Origin: Microcystis aeruginosa Ma_MB_S_20031200_S102
GTDB taxonomy: Bacteria; Cyanobacteriota; Cyanobacteriia; Cyanobacteriales; Microcystaceae
Direction: 5' to 3'
Length of the DNA stretch: 42,483 nt
NCBI GenBank assembly: GCA_007095845.1
Contig: SFBI01000143.1
Span: 1-42,483, forward strand
The position numbers and the translations under genes are program-made. Below the pieces are notes generated by a model, which ran no database searches, had not been told where the DNA came from, and saw only the letters and a list, made by a program, of their open reading frames with translations. This document shows, piece after piece, positions 25,700-33,868 of the stretch. Every line of letters starts with the position of its first letter. The first letter of the stretch is position 1.

Positions 25700-27103
25700 T
25701 TAGTGATGGAAATGGGAACCAGATAATTTTGACTGATAATTAGGCTGAGATTTAAAAAATGCGATCGCTGAATGAATATCCCGCAGCAACAGATCCGCCA
25801 TATCGCGACTAAATCCCTCCTTAATCACCACCCGCTGCACGGTTAAATCTTGGCGATTTTTGGGCATTGTATAAGCAGGAACTAACCAACCCCGCTCGCG
25901 CAATTTATCGGCTAAATCAAATAAGCTATAATTAGCTTGATCGCTAATTGTGTCCTTTAATTTCCAAGCAAAAACCGGAATAGTGCTACCATCGGTAATC
26001 AATTCAAACGGTCCAATCTTAGCGATTTCCTCCGATAAATATAAGGCCGTATCTCGACAAGCTTGATGAATTTGTCGATAACCCTCCTTACCCAGTCGTA
26101 AAAAATTATAATATTGGGCAACTACTTGATTGCCAGGGCGAGAAAAATTCAGAGCAAAATTAGGCAGATCACCACCTAAATAATTACAATGAAAAATTAA
26201 TTCTTCTGGCAATTCTTGCCGATCTCGCCAGATAATCCAACCGACACCGGGATAGACTAAACCATATTTATGGCCAGAAGCATTAATCGATTTAACCCAT
26301 TGGAGGCGAAAATCCCAGACTAAATCGGGATCAAGAAAAGGGGCAATAAAACCACCACTAGCACCATCTACGTGCAGGGGAACTTCCCAGCAGGTTTCTC
26401 TGTTCAATTTTTCTAGAGCATCATTAATTTCTTGGACGGGTTCGTAGCTACCATCAAAGGTACTACCCATAATTGCAATTACCCCGATCGTATTCTCATC
26501 AATTAGTTTAATTGCTTCCGTCGCATCAAGGTGAAAACGATTCCCTTCCATCGGCACAAAACGCGGTTCTACCTCCCAATAACGACAGAATTTTTCCCAA
26601 CAAACCTGCACATTAATACCCATGACTAAATTAGGTTTATCGGTGGGTTTACCCTCTTTTTGTCGGCGTTTGCGCCACTGCCATTTTAAAGCCATGCCTC
26701 CCAACATCGCCGCTTCACTGGAACCAATGGTAGAACAACCGGTTGCCGCTTCGTCTTTGGGAGCATTCCAGAGTCTAGCGATCATATTCACACAACGCAA
26801 TTCAATTTCGGCAGTTTGTGGGTATTCATCCTTGTCGATCATGTTTTTATCGAAGGTTTCCGTCATTAATTGTTTGGCTTCCGGTTCCATCCAAGTGGTG
26901 ACAAAAGTAGCCAGATTCAGACGAGAATTACCATCAAGGGCCAGTTCATCCCGAATTAAATTGTACGCCACCGCCGGCGGCATTTCCCGATCGGGAATTT
27001 CGTATTTAGGTACAGCGGAAGTCAAGAACCTAGAAGCATAGGTGGGGGTAATTACTGCCTCTTCCGGACTGAGGCGATCGAGATTAATTTTCTGATGAAC
27101 CAT
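25700..27103 (-). CDS. gad: Glutamate decarboxylase
   Basis: The 467-residue protein is full length for the bacterial family (E. coli GadB has 466). The PLP-binding motif SINASGHKYG carries Lys279, with Asp246 in HVDGAS above the cofactor ring. It converts glutamate to GABA and CO2, using a proton, and in cyanobacteria feeds the GABA shunt around the TCA cycle. No GadC antiporter is adjacent; instead a three-repeat membrane protein follows 3 bases later, then an MscS channel. The C-terminus ends KLSGSHFHH, keeping the histidine-rich tail used for pH gating in E. coli. Confidence 0.95.
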   Translation of the reverse strand: MVHQKINLDRLSPEEAVITPTYASRFLTSAVPKYEIPDREMPPAVAYNLIRDELALDGNSRLNLATFVTTWMEPEAKQLMTETFDKNMIDKDEYPQTAEIELRCVNMIARLWNAPKDEAATGCSTIGSSEAAMLGGMALKWQWRKRRQKEGKPTDKPNLVMGINVQVCWEKFCRYWEVEPRFVPMEGNRFHLDATEAIKLIDENTIGVIAIMGSTFDGSYEPVQEINDALEKLNRETCWEVPLHVDGASGGFIAPFLDPDLVWDFRLQWVKSINASGHKYGLVYPGVGWIIWRDRQELPEELIFHCNYLGGDLPNFALNFSRPGNQVVAQYYNFLRLGKEGYRQIHQACRDTALYLSEEIAKIGPFELITDGSTIPVFAWKLKDTISDQANYSLFDLADKLRERGWLVPAYTMPKNRQDLTVQRVVIKEGFSRDMADLLLRDIHSAIAFFKSQPNYQSKLSGSHFHH

Positions 27104-27131
27104 GACTTCCTTAATAAAATATCTTTTTTGC

Positions 27132-27368
27132 TTAGAGTAAATTACCGATCATGCCAAAAATAATAGCAATAATCGAGACGGATAAACAATAGGAAAGCAT
27201 CCCCTGGGTTGCTACCAGCTGCCCCATCGTCCTATTATTAACACTTGTATCGGAGCTTTGATAACAAGCCACCATACAAAAGCCTTGATCGAGAAATTCC
27301 CTCCAATTGATTTGATCGCAATTGGGAAAAACTAGCCCCCTACCATCATAACAGTAGCGCAGTGCATC
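27132..27368 (-). pseudogene. 5'-truncated small membrane-protein gene
   Basis: An open frame of about 78 codons on the minus strand ends at 27132 and encodes a polar part (RYCYDGRGLVFPNCDQINWR, EFLDQGFCMVACYQSSDTSV) and a C-terminal hydrophobic helix ending FGMIGNLL. It looks like real coding sequence, but there is no ATG, GTG or TTG near its beginning and an in-frame stop (27369-27371) blocks extension. It is either a fragment that has lost its start or begins at an internal ATG (FCMVAC). The family is not recognised. Confidence 0.45.
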
Positions 27369-27514
27369 CTAAATCCTGTTTAATTACTGCTACTATGGCA
27401 AGAGTACCTCTCGTTTGACTTCCACCAGAAGTCTGTTTATAGCTTCGGGAATCGTCAAAACCGAGATGTAGTTAAGATTGGACACCACAAAGGCTAAAAC
27501 ATGGATTGTTATTT

Positions 27515-28069
27515 ATGAGCCATTTATCCCTATCCGAACAGATTACCGAGGAACTTCTAGCAATCCTGATCGAAGAAGAAGACACCTATCCCTGGGATGT
27601 AACCGCTGTTGAGAGTCATGATCCCTTAGACGTGACAGAAACTCCTTTTTCTCTGTGTGAAGGTTTGGAAGCAACAGCGATCGCAGCACAAGCTCATAGA
27701 TTCTTTGACAGTTTACACCAAAAATTCCCGACAGTTTCCCTTTCATCCCAGTCTAAGATCCTTGATAAATTTGCCTCTTTACTGCCAGCCGAACATTTAA
27801 ATCGTCTAGTAGAAAGTGCTGAAAATCTAGTTAATAGTCAATTAGATAACTTTGATCGCCTTGTTGTTTGTCTTAGCTCTCTTTTTCCCCAATGGTCTTC
27901 AGAAGATTTACAGGTTTTTGCTCGTCCCTACGCCTATACTATGCGTAATGGCCAGAGCAAAACCACTATAGACACCGAAGATTGGCAAAGTCTTTCCGAA
28001 ATTGAACAAATTCGCCGGAGTGCAGCCATCGCCAGCCAGATTTTCCGCGACTTGTCTTCTCCTGAATAG
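27515..28069 (+). CDS. Conserved hypothetical protein, acidic
   Basis: The 184-residue soluble protein starts MSHLSLSEQITEELLAILIE and has an acidic N-terminal 50 residues and a mostly helical remainder. No membrane segment, signal or catalytic motif is visible. ATG at 27515 is preferred over a TTG three codons upstream. I do not recognise the family. It is read toward the histidine kinase cassette, but a complete MITE lies between, so it is probably not part of that operon. Confidence 0.7.
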   Translation: MSHLSLSEQITEELLAILIEEEDTYPWDVTAVESHDPLDVTETPFSLCEGLEATAIAAQAHRFFDSLHQKFPTVSLSSQSKILDKFASLLPAEHLNRLVESAENLVNSQLDNFDRLVVCLSSLFPQWSSEDLQVFARPYAYTMRNGQSKTTIDTEDWQSLSEIEQIRRSAAIASQIFRDLSSPE

Positions 28070-28146
28070 TCATCTCGTTATCAGCTGCACTGCATTGAAA
28101 CTGCCTATTAGACCTCGACCTAATATTATCTTAAGACTAAAAGTTT

Positions 28147-28291
28147 GGCTCTCTTGGGTTTGGTGGGTAAAATGTATTCTAAGATACATTATTCCTGGCG
28201 AGCAAGTGGAAGGAATCACAGAGACACAGAGGACACAAAGATTGATCTATCCTCTATAATTTAAACTTATCACACAGAACCTAGAAGAGCC
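28147..28291. mobile_element. Complete MITE-A copy, 145 bp, upstream of the kinase gene
   Basis: It runs from GGCTCTCTTGGGTTTGGTGG to CACAGAACCTAGAAGAGCC, same family as 12275-12416. The flanks AAAAGTTT and GATTTTGG do not match, so no target duplication remains. Its right end is 21 bases from the histidine kinase ATG. Confidence 0.85.
28255..28260 (+). promoter_or_regulatory. Candidate -10 box TATAAT inside the MITE
   Basis: TATAAT at 28255-28260 is a perfect bacterial -10. The equivalent positions in other MITE-A copies read CATAATGT or ACATTGT, so this copy differs. No convincing -35 is seen 17 bases upstream (GACACA), so strength is uncertain. Confidence 0.4.
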
Positions 28292-28312
28292 GATTTTGGA
28301 GAAAACTAAGCC

Positions 28313-30523
28313 ATGCGAACTGCTCAAGATGTAATTAAACAAATATCTGGTTTGTCTCAGAAATTGACAAAGGTTCCTCCTGAGCAGTTTATTCGTGATT
28401 TGCCTGATGAGCTTTGTACCATTTTAGAAGCAGATGCCTGTGTTCTCTGGCAAAAGGATGAAGATAATTTTTTTACTGTCTTAGCAAAATCGAAACAAGT
28501 AAGCGAGGATTATAAACTATTAAAATTAGATGGGAATCTTGAGCAGATCCAAAAAGGTTATCAGAAGCAAGGCTGGGTTTCAATGTTAAGTGCGCCTTTA
28601 GTGGTGGGGGGAGAAATGATCGGTATTTTACAGATTTTTACAAGCAGTGAACATCATTTTTCAGACATAGAAAAAGAAGCCTTCAAACTTTACGCAAATC
28701 TGTGCGCAAATCTGGTTGCTTTATCTTTTGAGAAGGCTTTATACCAAGATAAGGAAACTTTAAAAAAGTTAACAAATATCATGATAGCTATGCTTAGTGC
28801 GAAGGAGATTCATGAGATTATCAACTCTCTTTTAAATGGGGCATTAGATTTAGTAAGTTTAGGTATCAATTCTCCGAAGAAAGAAAGCTTAGTTGGTGAA
28901 ATCAGTATGTTAGATTATTTTACAGGAGAATTAGAAATTATTCGCCAGAGTAAAAATATAGAGCAACATCCTCACTTAAAATTGGGAGAAGGTTTAACGG
29001 GTCGAGCATTAAAAGAAAAGAGGGTCGTTAGAGTCAATAATCTTTCTGATAGTAAGGACTATAAGCAATACTGGCAAGAGGCACATTCAGAGATTGCTGT
29101 GCCAATTTTTGTAGAAAATATTCCTGTTAGACGGGAAGATAAGGTTACATTAGGTTCTAAGCTGATCGGTGTTTTGAATATCGAAAGCCGAGAATTAGAG
29201 GCTTTTTCAGAAATAGATGAAAAGTATCTCGGTTTATTAGCTCGATATGCGGCGATTTTAATTGATAAGCAACAATTCGATCACAAGTTGAGTGACTTGC
29301 GAGAAAGAGAGAGAGAAATCACTAATTTAGTGAGACATAATGAGATTATGGAGAAAGTAATGGATAGTGTTTTTGATGTTTTAGATTTTCACATGGTTAA
29401 CATTTCCTTAGTTAATTTTGAAGCTAAAAGGATTAAAACAGAGTTTGTTAAAATTCGAGGAGAAGATGATTTATTAGTAATAGAGCAATTTAAAAAAGCG
29501 GCTGATCACCTCTTGGAGAGTACTGATATTCAAGCTTGGGTTGTTAACGAAAAAAAGATTGTTGTCCCCCAAGACGTAAATGATTCGCGTTTTAACACTA
29601 CAATTCGTGATAAATTTGGACACAAGAGGCTAATTAGGGTTTTTATGCCGATGATTGACCCTTTTAGCAGTCGGGTAATTGGCACCTTAGAAGCAGGCTA
29701 TCTTAAGACTTATCGAGAGGATATTTATGAACGAGATGTACAAATCCTAGAAAATTTCGTTGATCATGTCGTTTATACTTTAGAACGTAAAAGATCGGGA
29801 TTTTTAGACAAAATTGCTCATGAAATTCGCTCTCCTCTAGTCGGAATAAGAAGCAATGCCAGTTTTCTACAAAAAAGGTGGTCAGAGTTACCCGACGATT
29901 TAATTGATCGCAAGCTAGAGGATATTTTGACTGACAGTGCTATTCTCTTATATCAGTTCGCCGATCTAGAATATATCCTGAAGGGTCATATTACTCGAAA
30001 AGCTAAAATCGAGAGAACTTTTATTTTTAGAGATGTAATTATTAAAACCATTAATCAATTGCGTCCCCTTATTGTAGAAGCTGGTTTTTCAACTGATAAC
30101 ATAAAATATGAGCAGATTGATCCTTCTTTGTTCAAGGTTCAAATTCAAACCGATAAACCTAAAATCAATCAAGTTGTTTATAATTTATTGATTAATGCCA
30201 TCAAATATGCTAAGGTTGATCCTAATCAGTTTAAAATCATTGTTGATATTGACAATAAAAACCGAGATGCCTATATTCTCAAATTTAAAGATTGGGGTAT
30301 TGGTATTAAGGACGCTGATAAAGAGAATATCTTTAGAGAGGGCTTTCGCTCTTCCGAAGCCATCACTAAAAATGTTCTTGGGTCTGGTTTAGGATTGGCT
30401 ATTTCTAAAAGCATCATGAGAAATTTAGGGGGTGATCTAATTTTGGCTAATCTTGCTGAACCTACAGAGTTTCATTTAATCATACCTAAAAAATTTTCAT
30501 TTCCCATTAAAGCTAAAGCTTAA
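28313..30523 (+). CDS. Multi-GAF sensor histidine kinase
   Basis: The 736-residue soluble protein has three GAF-like sensor regions (about 15-150, 150-315 and 335-490) and a C-terminal kinase. The phosphoacceptor is His503 in KIAHEIRSPLVG; the ATPase domain shows Asn624 and Asn628 (YNLLINAIKYA), the G1 box DWGIGIKD and the G2 box GSGLGLAIS at 690-698. There is no membrane segment, so the signal is probably internal, for example a small molecule or redox state. A stand-alone receiver follows 29 bases later, its likely partner. The gene opens a five-gene cassette that ends in a CHAT protease and is more AT-rich than the neighbouring core genes. Confidence 0.9.
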   Translation: MRTAQDVIKQISGLSQKLTKVPPEQFIRDLPDELCTILEADACVLWQKDEDNFFTVLAKSKQVSEDYKLLKLDGNLEQIQKGYQKQGWVSMLSAPLVVGGEMIGILQIFTSSEHHFSDIEKEAFKLYANLCANLVALSFEKALYQDKETLKKLTNIMIAMLSAKEIHEIINSLLNGALDLVSLGINSPKKESLVGEISMLDYFTGELEIIRQSKNIEQHPHLKLGEGLTGRALKEKRVVRVNNLSDSKDYKQYWQEAHSEIAVPIFVENIPVRREDKVTLGSKLIGVLNIESRELEAFSEIDEKYLGLLARYAAILIDKQQFDHKLSDLREREREITNLVRHNEIMEKVMDSVFDVLDFHMVNISLVNFEAKRIKTEFVKIRGEDDLLVIEQFKKAADHLLESTDIQAWVVNEKKIVVPQDVNDSRFNTTIRDKFGHKRLIRVFMPMIDPFSSRVIGTLEAGYLKTYREDIYERDVQILENFVDHVVYTLERKRSGFLDKIAHEIRSPLVGIRSNASFLQKRWSELPDDLIDRKLEDILTDSAILLYQFADLEYILKGHITRKAKIERTFIFRDVIIKTINQLRPLIVEAGFSTDNIKYEQIDPSLFKVQIQTDKPKINQVVYNLLINAIKYAKVDPNQFKIIVDIDNKNRDAYILKFKDWGIGIKDADKENIFREGFRSSEAITKNVLGSGLGLAISKSIMRNLGGDLILANLAEPTEFHLIIPKKFSFPIKAKA

Positions 30524-30552
30524 TTTACAAATTAATGAGAAACTAGAGGATA

Positions 30553-30975
30553 ATGACTATGAAATCCAAAATTTTATTTGTAGATGATGAACTTACAAAC
30601 ATGAATAGTTTCATTTTGGAACTACAACTTACATTAACAGATTATGAAGTTGTTCAAAAGAGAGATGTAGATTCTGGGTTTAAATATCTTGAGGAGAATT
30701 ATGGCGAGATTAAATTACTGATCTTAGATATTCTTATGCCATCGGGAAAGATTACTGAAAATATGGATACAGCAGATGGAGTAGAAACCGGACTTCGTTT
30801 TCTAGAAAAGGTTCGGGAAAGGTTCAGCGATTGCATTTCAATCCTTATTTTTACCAACACACGTAATGACATGACAAAAAAAGCAGAAGATTCTAAGAAG
30901 CTACGTATTCTTTATAAACAAGATTTATTACCTTTTGAACTAGCAGAAGAAATTCAAAAAATCTTAACTGATTGA
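30553..30975 (+). CDS. Stand-alone receiver-domain response regulator
   Basis: The 140-residue protein is a single receiver domain with all canonical residues: acidic pocket Asp11-Asp12, phosphorylation site Asp59 (LILDILMP), Thr101 and Lys122. A loop longer than usual follows Asp59 (residues 63-78). There is no output domain, so it must act by binding another protein, plausibly the next gene products. It is preceded by a good ribosome site (AGAGGA). Pairing with the upstream kinase is inferred from order and 29-base spacing. Confidence 0.9.
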   Translation: MTMKSKILFVDDELTNMNSFILELQLTLTDYEVVQKRDVDSGFKYLEENYGEIKLLILDILMPSGKITENMDTADGVETGLRFLEKVRERFSDCISILIFTNTRNDMTKKAEDSKKLRILYKQDLLPFELAEEIQKILTD

Positions 30976-31038
30976 GTTCAATGAAATTCATGAAAATACA
31001 CTATTCACAATTTATTTTAATCAAAAATAGAGGTTGAT

Positions 31039-31851
31039 ATGCCTGCAATAACAATCGAACATGTTAAAAAACAAAAACAAGAGATTGTATCTAATGTTAA
31101 GGAGCTTGCAATTATTTCGGAAACTCTTAATCGTGAATATTTATCCAGAAAGATACAGCGACTTGAAACGTTGGACAGAAAAATTCAGTCATTGCTAAGT
31201 GAAGTTACCACTGGGGAGCATGGACAAATTCTTAAAACGGATACCGCACTTAAACAAGAAATTAAAGATTTACGAAATCATCATGAATATTTATCCAGAA
31301 AGATACAGCTTTTTTATCCTGATACTTCAGACAACTTTAAGAAAGCAATTTGGTGGTTTCTAGACTCAGGAATAAGCGATGGGTTATCTCTGATACAAGA
31401 CGTTAAGGGTAAACCGCCTTATAATGATCAGGAGATTCAAAACTTATTTAAAAAAGCTGAAACAAGGCTTGCCCAAACTTCCCAAGAATCCCCTGAAACT
31501 ATGATCGCGATCGCCGAGATTAAAAATTATTCCCCCGACCAGCCCTTACAAATGGGTCAATCCTATTGTCTTCAGACTGGCATTAAAAATGAAGGTTTAG
31601 ACGAAGAAGATCCAGATCTTGCTAAATTAGATGTTGTCGTTTGGGCCGAAGGAATGGAAATCTTACCTAAATGGACACAAACTTATTTGCTAAACAAAAA
31701 TCAAGAATTATCCTTGATACAGTTTCAGCTAAAACCGACTAGCTTAGGAAAGAAGAAAATTTGCGTTGAATTTTACTATGAACTTCATTGGTTAGGTGAA
31801 GTCAAATTTGAAATCCAAGTGGTGGAAGCAAAACAGCTTGTGAATATCTAA
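31039..31851 (+). CDS. Coiled-coil / beta-sandwich protein of unknown function
   Basis: The 270-residue protein has a charged helical N-terminal half (about 1-95) with coiled-coil character and a repeated EYLSRKIQ segment (33-40 and 83-90), a short helical region (about 96-150) and a C-terminal beta domain from about 155 (IAEIKNYSPDQPLQMGQSYC) that resembles CARDB/Ig-like folds. The helical part recalls the effector-associated adaptor domains found with CHAT and NACHT proteins, but this is pattern-level only. It lies between a receiver and a CHAT protease gene, so an adaptor role is a fair inference. No enzymatic motif is visible. Confidence 0.7.
   Translation: MPAITIEHVKKQKQEIVSNVKELAIISETLNREYLSRKIQRLETLDRKIQSLLSEVTTGEHGQILKTDTALKQEIKDLRNHHEYLSRKIQLFYPDTSDNFKKAIWWFLDSGISDGLSLIQDVKGKPPYNDQEIQNLFKKAETRLAQTSQESPETMIAIAEIKNYSPDQPLQMGQSYCLQTGIKNEGLDEEDPDLAKLDVVVWAEGMEILPKWTQTYLLNKNQELSLIQFQLKPTSLGKKKICVEFYYELHWLGEVKFEIQVVEAKQLVNI
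31134..31309 (+). repeat. Two exact 26-bp direct repeats, 150 bases apart
   Basis: The 26-bp unit at 31134-31159, beginning TGAATATTTATCCAGAAAGA and ending TACAGC, recurs identically at 31284-31309. The spacing of 150 bases keeps the reading frame (50 residues). Confidence 0.85.
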
Positions 31852-31887
31852 ACTATTACGTCTATCTTCACATTGAGGAATAAAATC

Positions 31888-33006
31888 ATGCCTGAGCAAG
31901 GAAAACTTTCTAAAATAAAATATCAAAGTTATCCAATAGATATAGCTTTTAGAATTGAAAAATCTGATGGTAGATACGAATTATTGATTAGAATAAGTGG
32001 CTATGAATCGAAAAAGTTTTCTTTGCAAATCAGAGAACATGATTTAGCACAACTCAGTGAAGAACTGCATAAAAAACTTAGTAATATGGTCAGGAATAAC
32101 GGTGATATTGATTTAACAAATGAGGACTTATATTCTCTTGCCAAAGTAGGAAATGATGCTTTTATACAGATTTTTGGTAATATTGATGAAGCTCTTTTAG
32201 AAATTATTAAAGAAATTATTGCGGATGGAGATAAATGTCTTGAAATTACTTCTGATGAATTTCTTTTTCCTTGGGAATTAATTTATCCTAACGATCCCCA
32301 TGAAGAAGATACGCTTTCTATTAAAAGCTTTTGGGGATTAAAACATATCGTTAATCGCGTACTTTGTTTGAAAATACCATCACCATCACTGATAAATTTC
32401 TGTCCAAGATTAGGACTATTGGCTTATGAAGGACTACCGACCGTAAAATCTTCAGAAGTTCCTCAATTTTATGATTATCAAGACCAGAGTCTTATCAATC
32501 TCATACACTTAGTTTTTACAACAACAGAAGCGGAAGATTTGAGAACTGAGTTTAGAGAATTTTGGCAAAATGATTTTGACTTAACGCATTTTGCTTGCCA
32601 TGCTCAACATGATAATGCTTATGGAAAATCTTATATTCGTATTAACGAAAATTTTGATGTTACCATTCAGGAACTTCGTACTTTTGGTATTGAAATTAAA
32701 GACAAGCCTCTGGTGATTATTAATGCTTGCGAAGCTGGAATAATGAATCCGTTATCTGTTTCAAATTTTGTCAATATTTTTTTAAATCTTGGAGCAAGGG
32801 GAGCTATTGCAACAGAATGTACGGTTCCTGATCAGTTTGCGGCTGACTTTTCAAGAAAGTTTTACGAATACTTTTTAGAGCAGAAGCGACCACTAGGAGA
32901 AAGCCTACTAGCAACAAGACAATACTTCTTAAACGAGTATAATAATCCTTCAGGTTTGCTATACTCTATGTATGCCCCTCCCAATATTCAATTAGCAGGA
33001 GATTAA
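31888..33006 (+). CDS. CHAT-domain cysteine protease (caspase-like)
   Basis: The 372-residue protein ends in a CHAT domain (about 130-365). The predicted catalytic pair is His238 (THFACHAQHD) and Cys281 (VIINACEAG); a structural core with RGAIATECTVPD and LGESLLATRQYF follows. Residues 1-125 are a variable N-terminal region. CHAT proteases are relatives of caspases and separase; some cleave partner proteins in bacterial defence, as in gRAMP-associated TPR-CHAT. The start at 31888 has GAGGAATAAAATC before it; a TTG 15 bases upstream is less likely. The stop is 2 bases before the next gene. The target is unknown. Confidence 0.88.
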   Translation: MPEQGKLSKIKYQSYPIDIAFRIEKSDGRYELLIRISGYESKKFSLQIREHDLAQLSEELHKKLSNMVRNNGDIDLTNEDLYSLAKVGNDAFIQIFGNIDEALLEIIKEIIADGDKCLEITSDEFLFPWELIYPNDPHEEDTLSIKSFWGLKHIVNRVLCLKIPSPSLINFCPRLGLLAYEGLPTVKSSEVPQFYDYQDQSLINLIHLVFTTTEAEDLRTEFREFWQNDFDLTHFACHAQHDNAYGKSYIRINENFDVTIQELRTFGIEIKDKPLVIINACEAGIMNPLSVSNFVNIFLNLGARGAIATECTVPDQFAADFSRKFYEYFLEQKRPLGESLLATRQYFLNEYNNPSGLLYSMYAPPNIQLAGD

Positions 33007-33008
33007 CC

Positions 33009-33293
33009 ATGAGTGATGACACTATTTTAGTACGAGCTAGTGATGCCACCGTAAGACGAGGTGACGGGCCAAAAGAACTGAAAGTGGAAGTTCTTGCAGA
33101 AAACGTAAACCTCTTTTTAACTCAAGTTGAAACCATTCTGCAAAAGGCTCCTGATCAAGTAGGCAATTTTCACTTTACCGAGTTTTCCGTTTCCGCAGAA
33201 GTTTCTGCCGATGGCAAACTGGTTTTGTTTGGTTCTGGAGTGGAAACAGGCATTAAAGGCGGTTTAACTTTTAAATTTCAAAAGAAAAGTTAA
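33009..33293 (+). CDS. Small Pepco-like partner protein
   Basis: The 94-residue protein is beta-rich, with a central helix (about 29-47) and C-terminal strands reading FTEFSVSAEVSADGKLVLFG and GGLTFKFQKKS. The pattern of SVSAEVSADG, GSGVE and GGLTFKF resembles the small Pepco domain described next to CHAT and trypsin-like peptidases in bacterial conflict systems; I make this match from memory, without a search. It starts 2 bases after the CHAT stop, and its ribosome site (AGGAG) lies inside the CHAT gene, so the two are coupled. It could be a substrate, inhibitor or targeting subunit of the protease. Confidence 0.65.
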   Translation: MSDDTILVRASDATVRRGDGPKELKVEVLAENVNLFLTQVETILQKAPDQVGNFHFTEFSVSAEVSADGKLVLFGSGVETGIKGGLTFKFQKKS

Positions 33294-33358
33294 CAAACAT
33301 TGCCCACAATTCTTTGGAGATACAAACTTGCTTTAAGTTCAAAAACACACAAATTAAG

Positions 33359-33545
33359 GGCTCTTCGGGACTTGGTATGGTTCGATATGGGAGCATAAAT
33401 CGACTAAATCCTTATTTGGCAAGAGATTTAATTGATTAGTTCGCTCTAGATCAAAAACAATTGACAAAAATCGCCAAATGTCTTTCTATATAAGGGTTCC
33501 ATCCCTTATAAACCCCGTCCATTGCATAACACAAACCGAAGAGCC
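33359..33545. mobile_element. Complete MITE-B, 187 bp
   Basis: It begins GGCTCTTCGGGACTTGGTAT and ends ATAACACAAACCGAAGAGCC, inverted ends typical of ISL3-family elements. The flanks AAATTAAG and GGAATCTA do not match, so no target duplication is visible. Other copies are at 37217-37405 (diverged) and 12506-12563 (deleted). Confidence 0.85.
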
Positions 33546-33656
33546 GGAATCTAACCAAATAAAAATGACCTTAATTGTCTCATATTTTTTCAGTGAAATT
33601 GAATTAGCAAAGATAAGTACCTAAGCAAAATTAATTACACACTTCGATGAAGCTTT

Positions 33657-33683
33657 TGCCTCTTGCCTATTGCCTCTTGCCTA
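33657..33683. repeat. TTGCCTC/TTGCCTA short tandem repeat
   Basis: Four heptamers of the form TTGCCTM in a row (TTGCCTCTTGCCTATTGCCT and one more), a short tandem repeat of the kind frequent in Microcystis intergenic DNA. Confidence 0.65.
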
Positions 33684-33753
33684 TCTTCACTGGGAAATTT
33701 ATTTTGCATGACTACTTAGATACACATTTCAGCTTAGAACTATTCATTTAGAC

Positions 33754-33868
33754 AAACGTAGGGTGCGTTAGACGGCCAAAATTTCTGCTTTAACTTCAAG
33801 CTAACAATCCGTCGTAACCCACCACCACCATTGACTGTGATTGGAATGATTAAATGATGAACTACAAT
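33754..33868 (+). repeat. Left copy of a 115-bp direct repeat bracketing the TA island
   Basis: It starts AAACGTAGGGTGCGTTAGAC, contains the 62-bp hairpin element (33762-33823), and ends ATGAACTACAAT. The right copy at 35548-35663 is the same length within a base and in the same orientation. The 1.7 kb between holds two toxin-antitoxin pairs. Confidence 0.8.

Noticed and set aside
31039-31851. Metacaspase or toxin activity in the coiled-coil gene
   Set aside because: No His-Cys pair or other catalytic motif is visible; the protease features are only in the next gene.
28139-33553. Composite transposon carrying the CHAT cassette between the two GGCTCT elements
   Set aside because: The outer 8-base flanks AAAAGTTT and GGAATCTA do not match, and neither element alone keeps a duplication, so movement of the whole block is not supported by the ends.
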